Shown here piece by piece: positions 1 through 10,715 of a stretch of 64,000 nt of DNA. The notes beneath the pieces were generated by a model that did no database searches, was not told where the DNA came from, and saw nothing but the letters and a program-made list of their open reading frames with translations. The DNA is from Strongylocentrotus purpuratus (taxonomy: Eukaryota > Echinodermata > Echinoidea > Camarodonta > Strongylocentrotidae): positions 12,616,328 to 12,680,327 of the forward strand of contig NW_022145609.1 in assembly GCF_000002235.5 (NCBI RefSeq). The letters are read 5' to 3'. A program made the position numbers and the translations under genes. How positions within the stretch are numbered: position 1 is the first letter of the stretch; the number at the start of each line of letters is the position of its first letter.

Positions 1-340
1 AAGGGGTGCCCATGCAAGCGTATTGGGGATGATCATACTATCATTTTAGGGTGTGCAAACTAGGTCGGAATCCAGCATAATATTTTTTTATAGAAAAGAG
101 GTTCACGTAAAAGCACTCATGATAAAGCCGCGCCAGGCCCTTACATCTGAGAGGAGCAGAATTGTAATCAAGAGATTTAGGGGTCGTTCCAGAGGGCGTG
201 GGAGACGTTATTGAATATAGGGAGCCGGCCGCATAAAATCCCGAGCCGTGGATTCGAAGTTAAACGTTAAAAACAGCCCCTGCGCTACAAAGGTCATCAC
301 TCTTTGGTGATAAATTTGAAAAGGGCACATCATTTTGGAT
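1..340. other. No feature recognised at window start
   Basis: No coding exon, RNA gene or clear repeat boundary is visible here. The right part grades into the GGGGCAC-type transposon remnant that follows. Confidence 0.4.
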
Positions 341-1535
341 TTTGGGATGATGGGGCGGGTGGCCGAGGTGGGGGAAAAAGTGCCCCCCTTAACTTTTTTC
401 AAGTATCCCTAAAGGGCCACTTTTAATTTGTAAGAAGTGCCCCTTTTCCTTTTTAGAGCTACCCCTGTTTTAACTCGGATAAGCGCACATTTTATTTACA
501 CATGTGCCCCCTTTCCTTTCTAATAAGGGCCCCTTTTCCTTATGATAAGGGTCATTTTAAAAAAGAGCCCCTTCCCCTTCTCATAAATGCCCATTTTCAC
601 CAATGAAAAGTGTCCATTTTCACTTTCATAAGAGCCCCTTTTAATCTCTGGTAAATGACTTTTTTCATATACGAGAAGTTAATTATTTTCACTTTAGAGA
701 AGTGCGCTCTTCACCTCCGATAATCGCTCCTATTCAAATCTGAGAGATGCTCGTTTTACTTTGAAAAGTACCCCTTCCCCTCCTGATAAGTGCTCTTTTC
801 ATCTATGATGGTTGCCCATTTTCACCTCTGATAACTGCCCCTTTTATTTTGAATCATGCCCTTTTTCCTTTCTAATAAGGGACCTATCCCCTTTTCATAA
901 ATGCCCCTTTTCCATCTCATTTCTGGTGAGTGCCTCCGTTCAGGTGAAAGAAGTGCCCCATTCGAACCTTAGATAATGGCCCTTTGTACCTTGACACATG
1001 CTCCTTTTCTTTTCTAATAAGTGTCTTTATCCCTTTCGATAAGTGTTCCCTTTAACCTCTCATTACTAGTCATACCCCTTTTTAAAGTTACTAAGAGTAA
1101 TTTCCCCCAAAGGTAGCTCGCTACGCTCGCTCGCATTTATAGATGATACTATTATAAAATTATATTACTCAACAAAGGTCTTTTCAGTCTTCCGTTATGA
1201 GAATGTGCCTATAACCCCATCATGATCGGGTTTTTCCTCTTTAAAAGATGTAATTTTTCACTCTGTGACCTCCATATCTGACATTTTTTCTCGCTCGTCT
1301 TGCTCGCTCGCAAATGAATATTCAGACCATCACACCCAGCTGCAAAGTGTGATGCTTAAGCCGGCTTAAGCAATATCTTGGATAATTATTTGTTTACATA
1401 TTGAAATCGTCCCTGATAATGATATCACAATGGAGGTATATATATACATTACCAATGTCTAAAAAAATGTATTTTTTCACTTTAAGATTTCGCTTTGTAG
1501 GTGCCCTTTTTGTTGGTGTCGCTCCGCCGCCCCTG
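341..1535 (-). mobile_element. hAT-like element remnant with internal GGGGCAC repeats
   Basis: The sequence is a chain of degenerate units of about 35 bp containing GTGCCCCTTTT. It is followed by an arm with CTCGCTCGCATTTA-type segments and a terminus GCCGCCCCTG. Read on the minus strand, the order matches the intact element at 32839-34360: terminus with CAGGGGCGGC, then GGCACCAACA, then GCGAGCGAGC blocks, then AAAAGGGGCAC units. The left end has no recognisable terminal repeat or target duplication, so this copy is probably truncated. It codes for nothing visible. Confidence 0.6.
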
Positions 1536-1922
1536 CTTACGCATTTCGCGCTTGCGCGCACAGGGGTGTCTGTGGGGGATGTCCCCCCCCCCCCCCATCT
1601 GAAGCTACATTTTTAAAAACTGTATTCGTGCGATTTGGTTATTACTTTTAATTTTTTGTATTTTTGAGACTGGATTTGTGCGTTTTGGTTAATACTTTTA
1701 GGGGGGTCCGATTTCATTTCAACACACCTGCAGTTAATGCGGGATGGGGTTGCGGCCTCTCTTTCCCCGAAAATTTAAAAATTACCAATAGGCTATGCAT
1801 TTTTATCTCGTATATTTTGGTGACAAATAATACTTTCACCACAACATACAACATGTGCTTCGCTCGCTAAATTATGAAACCAGGAAATAGATATTGGGGC
1901 AAGAGGCTTCAGCCCCCACTGA

Positions 1923-2728
1923 TGGAAATGCAAGCGCGTAGCCAGGATTTCATTTTAGGGGGGGCGGTAGTGAGCACGCAAAGCGTGCGAATCACTTTAA
2001 GGGCGCGCGAAGCGCGCTCCCTAGGGGGTGGGTGCAGGGAGGGGGGAGTTTCCCCCCTCCCGCGCGAAGCGCGGAAGCTTTGAAAGAAGACGATTCGTTT
2101 TACCTTTCTCGACTCGTAATCCTTGTCTGAATTCAGTCCCTCCCCCCTCTTGCGCGAAGCTTTGACGTTTCATTACATTACTAGAGAAAGGAGACGATTT
2201 GTTGTACCTTACCCGACTCTTAATCCTTATCTGTATTCAGTCCCCTTCCCGCGCGAAGCGCGGAAGCTTTGAAAGAAGACGATTCGGTCTACCTTTCTCG
2301 ACTCATAATCCTCGTCTGAATTCAGTCCCTCCCCCCTCTCACGCGAAGCTTTGACGTTTCATTAAATAATTAGAGAAAGAAGACGATTCGTTGTACCTTA
2401 CCCGACTCTTAATCCCTGTCTGGATTCTGTCCCCCCCCCCCCCTCTCGCGCGAAGCTTTGACGTTTCATTAAATTATTAGAGAATGAAAGCGATTCGTTG
2501 TACCTTTCCCGACTCTTAATCCTTAATTTAAACACAGTCTCCCCCTTCCCGCGCGAAGCGCGGAAGCTTTGACGATTCGTTGTACCGTTCTCGACTCTTT
2601 TTCCCTCTTTCTTCCTACGTCCTCTTTCTTTTTTTTCTTCTCTTTCTCTCTCTTTTTTTTTTTGGCCGGCGTTTTGGGGGGGGCGACCGCCCCCACCGCC
2701 CCCCCCTGGCTACGCGCCTGTGGAAATG
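1923..2728. mobile_element. Non-autonomous hAT-like transposon, copy A, with target duplications
   Basis: The element body is 1931-2720 (790 bp). It starts CAAGCGCGTAGCCAGG and ends CCTGGCTACGCGCCTG, which are inverted terminal repeats. It is flanked by an exact 8-bp duplication TGGAAATG (1923-1930 and 2721-2728), as expected for hAT transposition. Inside are tandem degenerate units of about 140 bp carrying GCGCGAAGCGCGGAAGCTTTGA and GACGATTCGTTGTACC. No transposase frame is present, so movement would need a transposase supplied in trans. It is almost identical to the copy at 38185-38975. Confidence 0.9.
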
Positions 2729-3380
2729 TCAAAAAAAATTGCGCGCGAGCATAACTTGAAAACGGGGAATGTTGATATCGGACAACAGAAGTGAAGCCTG
2801 AGTATGTCCCCTTTCCAAAATTGTGCCTGCTTGTAGGTACCAATACACTGAGTACAATGCTTCTAATGACCTTGTCAGTATTGGTAAGTTGAAATAACGG
2901 TCTGCCCGATTTTCAAATCCCCCCCCCCCCCCCCTATTGGAAAATCCTGGATACGCGCCTGTGAAGTGCCACCAATGGGAAATTGTGTTGTGCCTAAATT
3001 CACCGATTTTCTTTCTCGTCGGTGTAATATCAGAGCGCTAAATGAAAATAACAGGTCCCCATGCATGGTCAAACTATAGTTATGATTATCTCACATCCCG
3101 GCACCCCCCCCCCCCCCCCCCCCCCCCCACTCCGAGAACGGACGGACCACATGCGTGTTACCAAAATGTCCTTTTCGTAACAAAAGAAAAAGGTCGACCC
3201 GTATTGACTTTACACACCGGACTTTTGCTGAAGGGGGGGGGGGGTCGCTTGGAACACGCATATGCGTACCCTAAATAACACTGAGTGGGGGGGGGGGGGT
3301 CTCACATTCTCTCGATTCTACAAACAGATCATCGAAACACTATTTGGTCCTCGGTGTGACCGTCATGGTCTAGACCCAGA
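2729..3380. other. Homopolymer-rich non-coding DNA with a lone transposon end
   Basis: Contains C runs at 2919-2934 and 3104-3128 and G runs near 3231-3243 and 3287-3299. A lone hAT-like right end, GGATACGCGCCTG, lies at about 2949-2961, preceded by a C run, with no matching left end found. No gene is supported. Confidence 0.5.
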
Positions 3381-3591
3381 AAGGGACGGATCCAGCCGGG
3401 GGCAAGGGAGGAAGGGTGGGGCCGGGGAGGGGTGTATGTAGCTTTATTTTTGTATAATCAACATCCCCCCCCCCCCCTTGAGCAAAAATAATTAAATAAC
3501 AGAACGAAACAGTTGTGTGAAGGGTTTTCTAATTTGTTTTTGTACAGCCTCCGAACCCCCCCCCCCCCTGGATCCACCCCTGGACCCAATA
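3381..3591. mobile_element. Candidate short hAT-like MITE
   Basis: GGGACGGATCCAG on the left pairs with CTGGATCCACCCCTG on the right, an inverted end of the CAGGGGCGGATCCAG type. A G-rich stretch follows the left end and a C run precedes the right end. Flanks share GACCCA, but an exact 8-bp duplication cannot be assigned. Confidence 0.45.
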
Positions 3592-3840
3592 GCGGTCGCA
3601 TGTATTCATGCCCTGACCCTACCCTCCTCCCCCCCCCCCAAAAAAAAAGCCATAACCGTTCATTCATAATACTAGTCCTATACATGAATTCGGTTGAATT
3701 AATGAACGTGTGTAATTCTACTGTATTCATGTTCGTGTGTACATTGACTGTATATTCAACAATGCTGTGTAATCGTCCATGACCTAGCATCGTTTTTCCA
3801 TTCATGAATGAACCTGCATTCAATCAGCAGATGTATGAGA

Positions 3841-4168
3841 TTTATTGTATTATTACCAACGCTCCTTCTCTCCCCTTTCCTTTTCTTCTCTGCAAGTCAC
3901 TCTTTTGTATTTTTATAGTTGAGGGCTGCTGGCACGTCAAGCTACTTTGCTTATTTCTGTAGCCCTCCTGCATCTAATGTATGTTAATTATGCATTCAAT
4001 GTATTTGTTTAAATTCAATATATTTGTTTAATATCGTTTATTATCTGTATAAAATTATATGCACTTGAAATATTGTATCAAGCCATATTATATTCATGAA
4101 ACTGTATGATGAAAAAAAGAAAAAAGATGCAGAAACCAATAAATCAAATCAAATCAAATCAAATCAAA
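3841..4168 (+). mobile_element. Probable 3' end of a non-LTR retrotransposon
   Basis: An AT-rich stretch ends with a consensus AATAAA-type signal (CCAATAAATC near 4136) followed directly by a short pentanucleotide tail of five AAATC units. A simple-repeat tail right after the end of an untranslated region is typical of LINE-like 3' ends. No reverse-transcriptase coding remains. Confidence 0.4.
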
Positions 4169-5840
4169 ACTTTCAACCAATAGTAAAATAGGCCCTAACC
4201 CCCCCCCCCCCCCCCCCCATCAAGAAAGTTAGATATTGAAGAAGATTGAAGAGCATAATTACGATCGAAGTCATTAAGGTCGAATCCAAGGAAAGTATAG
4301 GGACACCCCCCCCCCCTCCCCTCCCCTGACCCCAAGAATCCACCACATCGTCTGTTCCTATATGGATCGGTAGGAATCGGCCGCCCTCGATCCGCCCTCC
4401 CCCTTTCGGCGTCCTTTGACAAAGGGGGACGAGAGAGAGACGGAAGAATTAAGGGAAAAGAAGGAGAAAAGAAGGTAAAAGAAGAGATGAAAAGAAAATT
4501 AGAGAGGGAGAGAGGGAAATCATATCTTTTTTTTTTAAATATCGCTATATACATAAATCAATGTATGCAGATTGGAAGGGGGGCAAGTATAACCGTAGTT
4601 TAACTAGTTACACTGTTGCAAAAAAAAACGTCCTTGAGAAAGTGTGTGTAAGTCGCTCAAGACAACGTTCTTAAAAGGTTCTGCATAGCTAAAACTCGAG
4701 GGCGTACGTCTGCCCCGTTGCACCACAGGGGCACTTAAGGTGGGCCGCCCCTAGACCAGTAGATCTCAGATTATATTATACCAAAAATAAAAGAAAAGTA
4801 TGAATTTACAAATAGTTCCCAAAAAAAAAGAAAAAAAAGAAAAAAAGTGAAAGGAGTAAATATTCTAAAAAAAGAATGAAACGCCGATAATACCAAACAA
4901 CGACAACAACCAGGTTGGCAGGACTCGCGCTTAATTACGCGCACACGTTGCTTCGGCCCCTCTTTTTGAAAATTTGGACCCGCGGCGCTGCCTTGAAATA
5001 TACCTGTACTTTATTATGTCCCACTGTGATTGATATTCGCCACTGAGCTTAATTCCAACCTATAATATACAAGATAACAGATCAAAATTAAGTCAGCTCG
5101 AGCTGGATAACCTATGAAAGCTCGAGAGCTTATTTTCAGTGGGGTCCCCTATAGACACAATTAGTTAAAATAGTAATATAAGAAAAAGAAAAAGAAATAC
5201 TTATTAAAGCTAATAATAAATGTTAACGGCCTTAATTACCAAGCTAATATAGTCAGTGTCGTAAAGTGAAGAGATTCATGCAGAAATTTACCTAGATCTA
5301 GACTATAAACAATGTGAACAATGTATATAAAATACCCCAAAGAAATTAGAGAAAGGTACGAAATGAGAGAGAGTGTGTGGGATATAATGTGCAGAGATAT
5401 CCGAGAGAGAGAGTAAAAGAGAGAGAGAGAGAAATGAGAAGCTGGTGAGATGCATGGAAGGTGATAGGTGACGTGACCTTTCATGGTCTTTGTTTCGAGC
5501 CATGGAACAAGCTTTCGATCGTAACGTACGCGCGCAAAATACGTGTTCAAAGGTCGTTCGTATTGGGGTCATATGACGAATTCGTGACCTAACCCATGTC
5601 ATATATGCCGAGCATTTTGTATACAGTGTAGACCCTAGGCACAGAAAAACTTCGCTGATTGCAAAAGGCCAGGGCCTTATTTCGATCTTATTAAAAATCT
5701 ACATTATGCTGCCGTCTGGATGATCACATGATGAATTAAACGTCTCAGGAATTGTTAAAAGTTTGAAGGTGAGGAAATTAGTGATTTATTCTTGTACAAA
5801 GCCAAGGCCAAGCAAGCAAGCGAAGCCAGGCTAACCCACG
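4169..5840. other. Intergenic, low-complexity, no gene seen
   Basis: Contains a C run at 4200-4218, A-rich tracts at 4800-4870 and a degenerate GAGAGA microsatellite at about 5366-5440. No splice-bounded reading frame or recognisable protein similarity is seen on either strand. Confidence 0.5.
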
Positions 5841-6225
5841 TCCACTCCAGCTAAGCATATTACTGAGTCAATGCTAATGCTATTGACCTCTAGCAGTGCA
5901 CTACGTGTTAATAGGCAGCATTTAAATACATGAATAGTTAATACACTCACAACACGCAAATGCAAACAATTCTGCCGATGCGGCTGATCGGCAAGTTTGA
6001 CAGTAGACTCACAATTTGAATTTTTAAATTATTCTTTCTAACATCGGACAGTTGGAAAAATGGTATTTTATTGCTATTTAGGTGTCATTAATCGTCACTA
6101 AAGTACCTATTTTGGGTGAAATCAGTCGAGTTTTGTGCAGTGATGTCTGAAATGTTGAGAATCAATAGCACAGCTTTTAATACACGGCCAGGATAGTAAT
6201 GCACCTATGTGTGGGCTAACCATTC
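5841..6225 (+). repeat. Dispersed repeat, copy 1 (partner at 27422-27820)
   Basis: Shares with 27422-27820 a long colinear match including CACTACGTGTTAATAGGCAG and GCCGATGCGGCTGATCGGC, with scattered substitutions and small indels. The partner copy lies just downstream of ALG14 exon 1, inside intron 1. No terminal repeats were defined, so class is unknown. Confidence 0.75.
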
Positions 6226-6627
6226 TAACTGTGATGTATTCTAAGTAAGTGTAGTCTAGGCCTACTGTCGACTGACAGTGTAGACCAAAATTTTCAGTCC
6301 CTCTAATCGTCGGTTGTTCCACTGAGACTACGTCTGGCTCCACTAGACCTCCGATTAATGTCAACAAATGTCAGTTTTTTTAAAGAAATGACCCATATCA
6401 GACGGTTATTTCTGTCTACTGACAGTGCAGCTGCTGCAGTACTACTACTAGTACTAGTAGCTTGCAGTGAGCTGAGCTACTCTACTCAGCGCTTATTTAC
6501 GCCACAGCAGCCGTGCAGGCGCAGACACAATGCAGTGCTTACATTTTTATTTCAGACGAGTGTCTGATCAACTTTTTCAATTTCCCCTTTTGGATTGTTT
6601 TTCATTATCATGGTTGGATAATTGAAA

Positions 6628-7200
6628 TAATCAACGGCGCTAGTTCAGAAGTCTGTCCAAAATTTGACCCGTAACTCCGCGTGGAGATACCCTACTAAAA
6701 CATACCCAAAATGAAGTTAATATTGTCCAAACAAAGGTCATGATTTAAAATTTGATATGTTTGATACCTGTTTTGTGTCAATTTTCTTATCTTACAATTA
6801 CATGTAGATCTACATACCGTCCTGACGGTAGGTGCGTGCGCGCGTGTGTTAGTTAGCGCCTGTAATCTTAGTTTACGGTCGCTAACTGAACACACGCGCG
6901 CGCCCGCACCTACCGTCAGTATGGTATGCAATTGTATTGTGCTGCAGTTTGCTGTGAATCCCGTGAGAAAGTGCATATTATAAGTATTCGTTTTTAGGAA
7001 AAATACTCCAAAAATATAAGAAAATTGACACGAAACAGGTAATGAACATATTGACTTTTAAATCATGAGTTCATGACCTTTATTTGGACATTTGATGAAT
7101 ATTTAGCCTACTTCATTTTGAGTATGTGTTAGTAGGGTATCTCCAGGCCGGAGTTACGGGTCAAATTTTGGATAGACTTCTGAACTAGCGCCAAATCAAC
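6628..7200. mobile_element. Palindromic MITE with a nested hairpin
   Basis: The ends GGCGCTAGTTCAGAAGTCT (6636 onward) and its inverse ending CTAGCGCC (7192) form inverted repeats that stay alignable for over 100 bp inward. Flanks TAATCAAC (6628-6635) and AAATCAAC (7193-7200) differ at one base, consistent with an 8-bp target duplication. In the middle, 6821-6928 is a second, GC-rich palindrome built on GGTAGGTGCG, alternating purine-pyrimidine GCGCGCGTGTG and GTTAGCG. It codes for nothing. Confidence 0.75.
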
Positions 7201-7346
7201 CAAATCAACTAGCGCCAAATTTCAAGGCTCACCGATGTTTCAATCAAAAGATACAGCCCAGTCCCCCCCCCCCCCCCCAAAAAAAAAAAAAAAATCTAGT
7301 CAATATTCATCTAGATCTAGGGACACAGAGAATTTAAGCTTAGTTA

Positions 7347-7905
7347 CATTTAGCGCATGCGCAGATTGCTTATCCGATCTCCGCCTCATTTTCATAAGTT
7401 GGCGCCTAGCCTAGCCGACATGGGCCCTTCAGATTGGCTATCGCTGTTCACTCAATGCTATAATATAAGATATTTGTGCGAGGAGCAAGCTTGCGATTTT
7501 CTGTTTTTTTTCGATTGAAAAATTATGATATTTCAGTCAAACCCTCTATTTTTTTTCACTATATTTCACTTAAGTATAATTTTCACTTAACTATTTTTTA
7601 CGATTCTTATTTTCATCATATTTAAGGTACAAACTGGAAATTTATTCTGAGATGTTTGTTGATTTTTCTATCTTATGTGTTTGCAATGCTGTGTGTGCTT
7701 CAGTTATGTGTGAAGACGTGTCAAAATCTCTGTTGTGTGAGGTTATATTACGTAATGACTTTGCCATTGAACTTAAGTTGCGCTAAGTTGTGTTTAAGTA
7801 AAGTAGTTCCTCTCGCACTGAAATTCGAAGCCGCTCGAGCGGATCGGCCAATGAGAGCGTGTGAACTCGATGTACAGCGCTCAATGCGCAATGTTCTCCG
7901 TGAGG
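7347..7905 (+). repeat. Dispersed repeat, copy 1 (partner at 36229-37215)
   Basis: Colinear with 36229-37215 from TAGCGCATGCGCAG to GTTCTCCGTG, with high similarity. This copy holds the uninterrupted site CACTTAACTA (7584-7593) where the partner carries a 384 bp TTAA-flanked MITE. No protein frame is conserved between the copies, so an old duplication or a long transposon is more likely than a gene. Confidence 0.8.
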
Positions 7906-8479
7906 GAGGCCAATAACAAAATCTAACATTTTAATTAGTCATTTCTCATCGTTATAACTAGTTTTAAAGGAAAGTAAACAAGGACAAAAAAGTGGTACAC
8001 GCCGAGTTATAAATTTTGCTCAAAAGCTGCACAGCACGATATATGCAAAGCGTGGAGTAAGGGTATTTTCGAACTGTAACTGCTCGTGATCCCTTGGGAC
8101 TAGAGAAAAAAATAAGCGCATGGATCTGTTCCTTACAGCTGGCCCAACTTATCCCTCAGGGGGCTCGATCACTTTGTGAAATTGGGAAATCTCTGAGTTA
8201 CCATGGAAACAATGTTTAAATCTCTGTTTTGATCAAGATATTCTTAGAATTTTTGGGGTGAGCCCCTTTACGGAATTTGGAGAAAAACCTACTCTTTCAT
8301 ATGACACCTCACTTACTGAGTATCACCTTCAGGATCACGAGCAGTATTGGTTTGAATCTCATTTTGTTAAAGGTAATACAAAGTTTTGGGAAATTTTGAA
8401 AATTGGGTGGAAAGTGATTCTTTACAATTTTGATATATTTGGATGCCCCTGTGGATGTATTATAAGCACTACAAAATAG
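7906..8479. other. No feature recognised
   Basis: AT-rich DNA with short frames only and no repeat boundary assigned. Part of it (AAAGGTAATACAAAGTTTTGG near 8369) matches the reverse strand of the neighbouring tandem repeat around 8855. Confidence 0.4.
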
Positions 8480-9515
8480 AGCCCCTAAAACACTTGTGCT
8501 TTCGAGAAAAATTGAATTTAAAAATTTACCGGTGCTCCCGGTAAATTTTGATAAATTTCAAATAGCGCATACGGCCGTACAATGGTAGCTGCGACCATGG
8601 AAATATCAGAATATGTAGTTATGATATATAATTTCTAAATGGGAATAGCTTGTCGGTCAATTTTAGTCAAGAAACCGTGTTTTATAGCGTAATTAACATC
8701 TTGACCTTGAGAAGGAGCTATACAAAATAGAGAGTGTATTATTCACAATTTCTTTAATTTTAGACTCGATTTCAACCGCGACAACAATCACTGAATATTG
8801 TAGGATCAAATATGTTTCCAATATGTTCATTCGAACCAAATTCATGACCCCATACCAAAACTTTGTATTACCTTTAATAAAATCAGTGACCAATTTTGCA
8901 ATGCACATGGACTGCATAGGGATGTGTGCACTCTCTATGGGAAGAATTTTAGCACACAAAAAAACAAAAATAGTTTTGGACTTTCAGCTCATGCCAACCC
9001 CATTTCTTATCAATGGGCGAAAGTGCCCACAGGCTTTCTGATTTTCAACGTTTTGGTAACATTTCAAGAGGATTGGATTATGAAATTTAAAATTTGCATT
9101 GTGAAACCTAGTGTTAGAATAAGCAACTTTAAAAAAATTAGGCTCTAAAACACTAAGGATTTCGAGAAATTAAAATATCAAATTTATCAGTGCTCCTGTT
9201 AAATTTCAAATAGCGCCTACGGCTATACAATGGTAGTTGCGACCATGATAATATTGAATATGCAGTTCTGATATACAATTTCCAATAGAAAATCTGCCAA
9301 TTTTAGTCAAGAAACATGTCTTGAAGCTAAAGTAATCTCAATCAATCCATCAATCAATCTTTAGAGAGAGCTATACAATAAAGAGTCTATTATTCACAAT
9401 TTCATCACTTTAGACCCAATTTCAATCCTGGGATCGCATACATGTATACTTCTAATATGTTCATTTGAACCAAATTCATGGCCCCATACCAAAACTTTAT
9501 ATTACAATGTACCTT
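8480..9515 (+). repeat. Tandem duplication of a roughly 400 bp unit
   Basis: Unit 1 (8480-8880) and unit 2 (9146-9515) share in order CTAAAACACT, TTTCGAGAAA, CAAATAGCGC, ACAATGGTAG, GCGACCATG, TTTTAGTCAAGAAAC, GAGCTATACA, TATTATTCACAATTTC and CCATACCAAAACTTT. They have diverged by substitutions and indels. About 265 bp separates the units. No coding capacity is shared. Confidence 0.75.
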
Positions 9516-10687
9516 TAAGTTCCGAAAGGCAATTAATCTGAATAAAAATTTTAACAAGAATCAATTATCTAAATAACATTTGATCACAATCAAATACAAT
9601 TTGTCATATTAAAATCCTAGCTATGAGCTGAAGTGCACTTTGAATTTGCTGAAGTATTTCTTGTTACCTGATTTTAAGCATTATATAAAAAAAAAAAGGA
9701 AGCAAATTTACAAGCAAAGTGCACATCTTAAAGGAATTTCTTGTACTCAAATTAATTACACCAAGGCTCAGACATGAACACATGAACATGACTGAACACG
9801 ACCTGAAGGAAAAACACTTTGAAATCCATTAAGAAGATTGTTTTCATATGCGTTTTTAAGGAGGGAAAAATTAATGGTATCATATGACAAAGGATAATTG
9901 AGATATTGACGATTGTGAGGGTAAGAACTAAAAAGGGCATATTTTGTCATTCTTATGAATAGTAATTTTGAATTTTCCAAAACTGCAGCTTTTTGAAAGT
10001 TCATACCTGATAGTTTGGTGTTATTTCCACAGGAATCAGAATATGGGGCAAATTATATTGTGGTAAAGTGGGGAAAGTATGGGCACGTACATGTAAGGCA
10101 GAAAACTAGCCAAGAGAATATGACATTCTCCTCCCAGTATGGGCATCCTTTTCAATCACAAAATTGGCATTTTTCCATTGCTCAAGGGTTATTTATTGTT
10201 TCTGGGAAAATATGAGGGTGAACTGCTGTACCGCCCCTCTCATCTAGGAAATTCTGTATTCACCCCTGCTATTTATAACGAATATATAGTGGAAATCTTG
10301 CAAAATAATCTTTTAAAGCTTACATTTCCCTTAGGTCCCATAGGTTCGAATGTGATACTATTAAACATTTTCACTGTTTTACCCAAATTTAGAACAAACA
10401 GATTTTGACATAGCATTTTCAAATGTTGCTGGATGAAGTGTGTGGATTAATTGCATCAAAGTATCACTTTAAAGTACATTACTTTTACTTCATGAAAAGC
10501 AAAGAATTATTTTCTTACAGTTCATATAGTTCACTCACAGTAGTCATTTGTTTTGAGGGTTTCGTTTTTGCTGGGATGCGCTGTAGAGTAAAAACAACTG
10601 CTATCCCTGATACATATTTACCAAGAAGTCATTGCATAGAATGGAATCTCTGAATTACAACCCCTATATTTTGTTTGTCTTTTGCAG
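9516..10687. other. Intron or upstream region of the 10716 gene
   Basis: No coding exon is seen. The right end has the pyrimidine-rich stretch TTTTGTTTGTCTTTTGCAG (10670-10687), a good splice acceptor just before the exon carrying the start codon. This DNA is therefore probably the last intron of a 5' untranslated region. The upstream exon was not found. Confidence 0.5.
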
Positions 10688-10715
10688 GTACTGATAGATC
10701 AGAAGCCCAACAGCC

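Noticed and set aside
2523..2843. Lys/Glu-rich frames across transposon copies A and B
   Set aside because: They read through the A-rich tract and terminal repeat of a non-coding hAT-like element.
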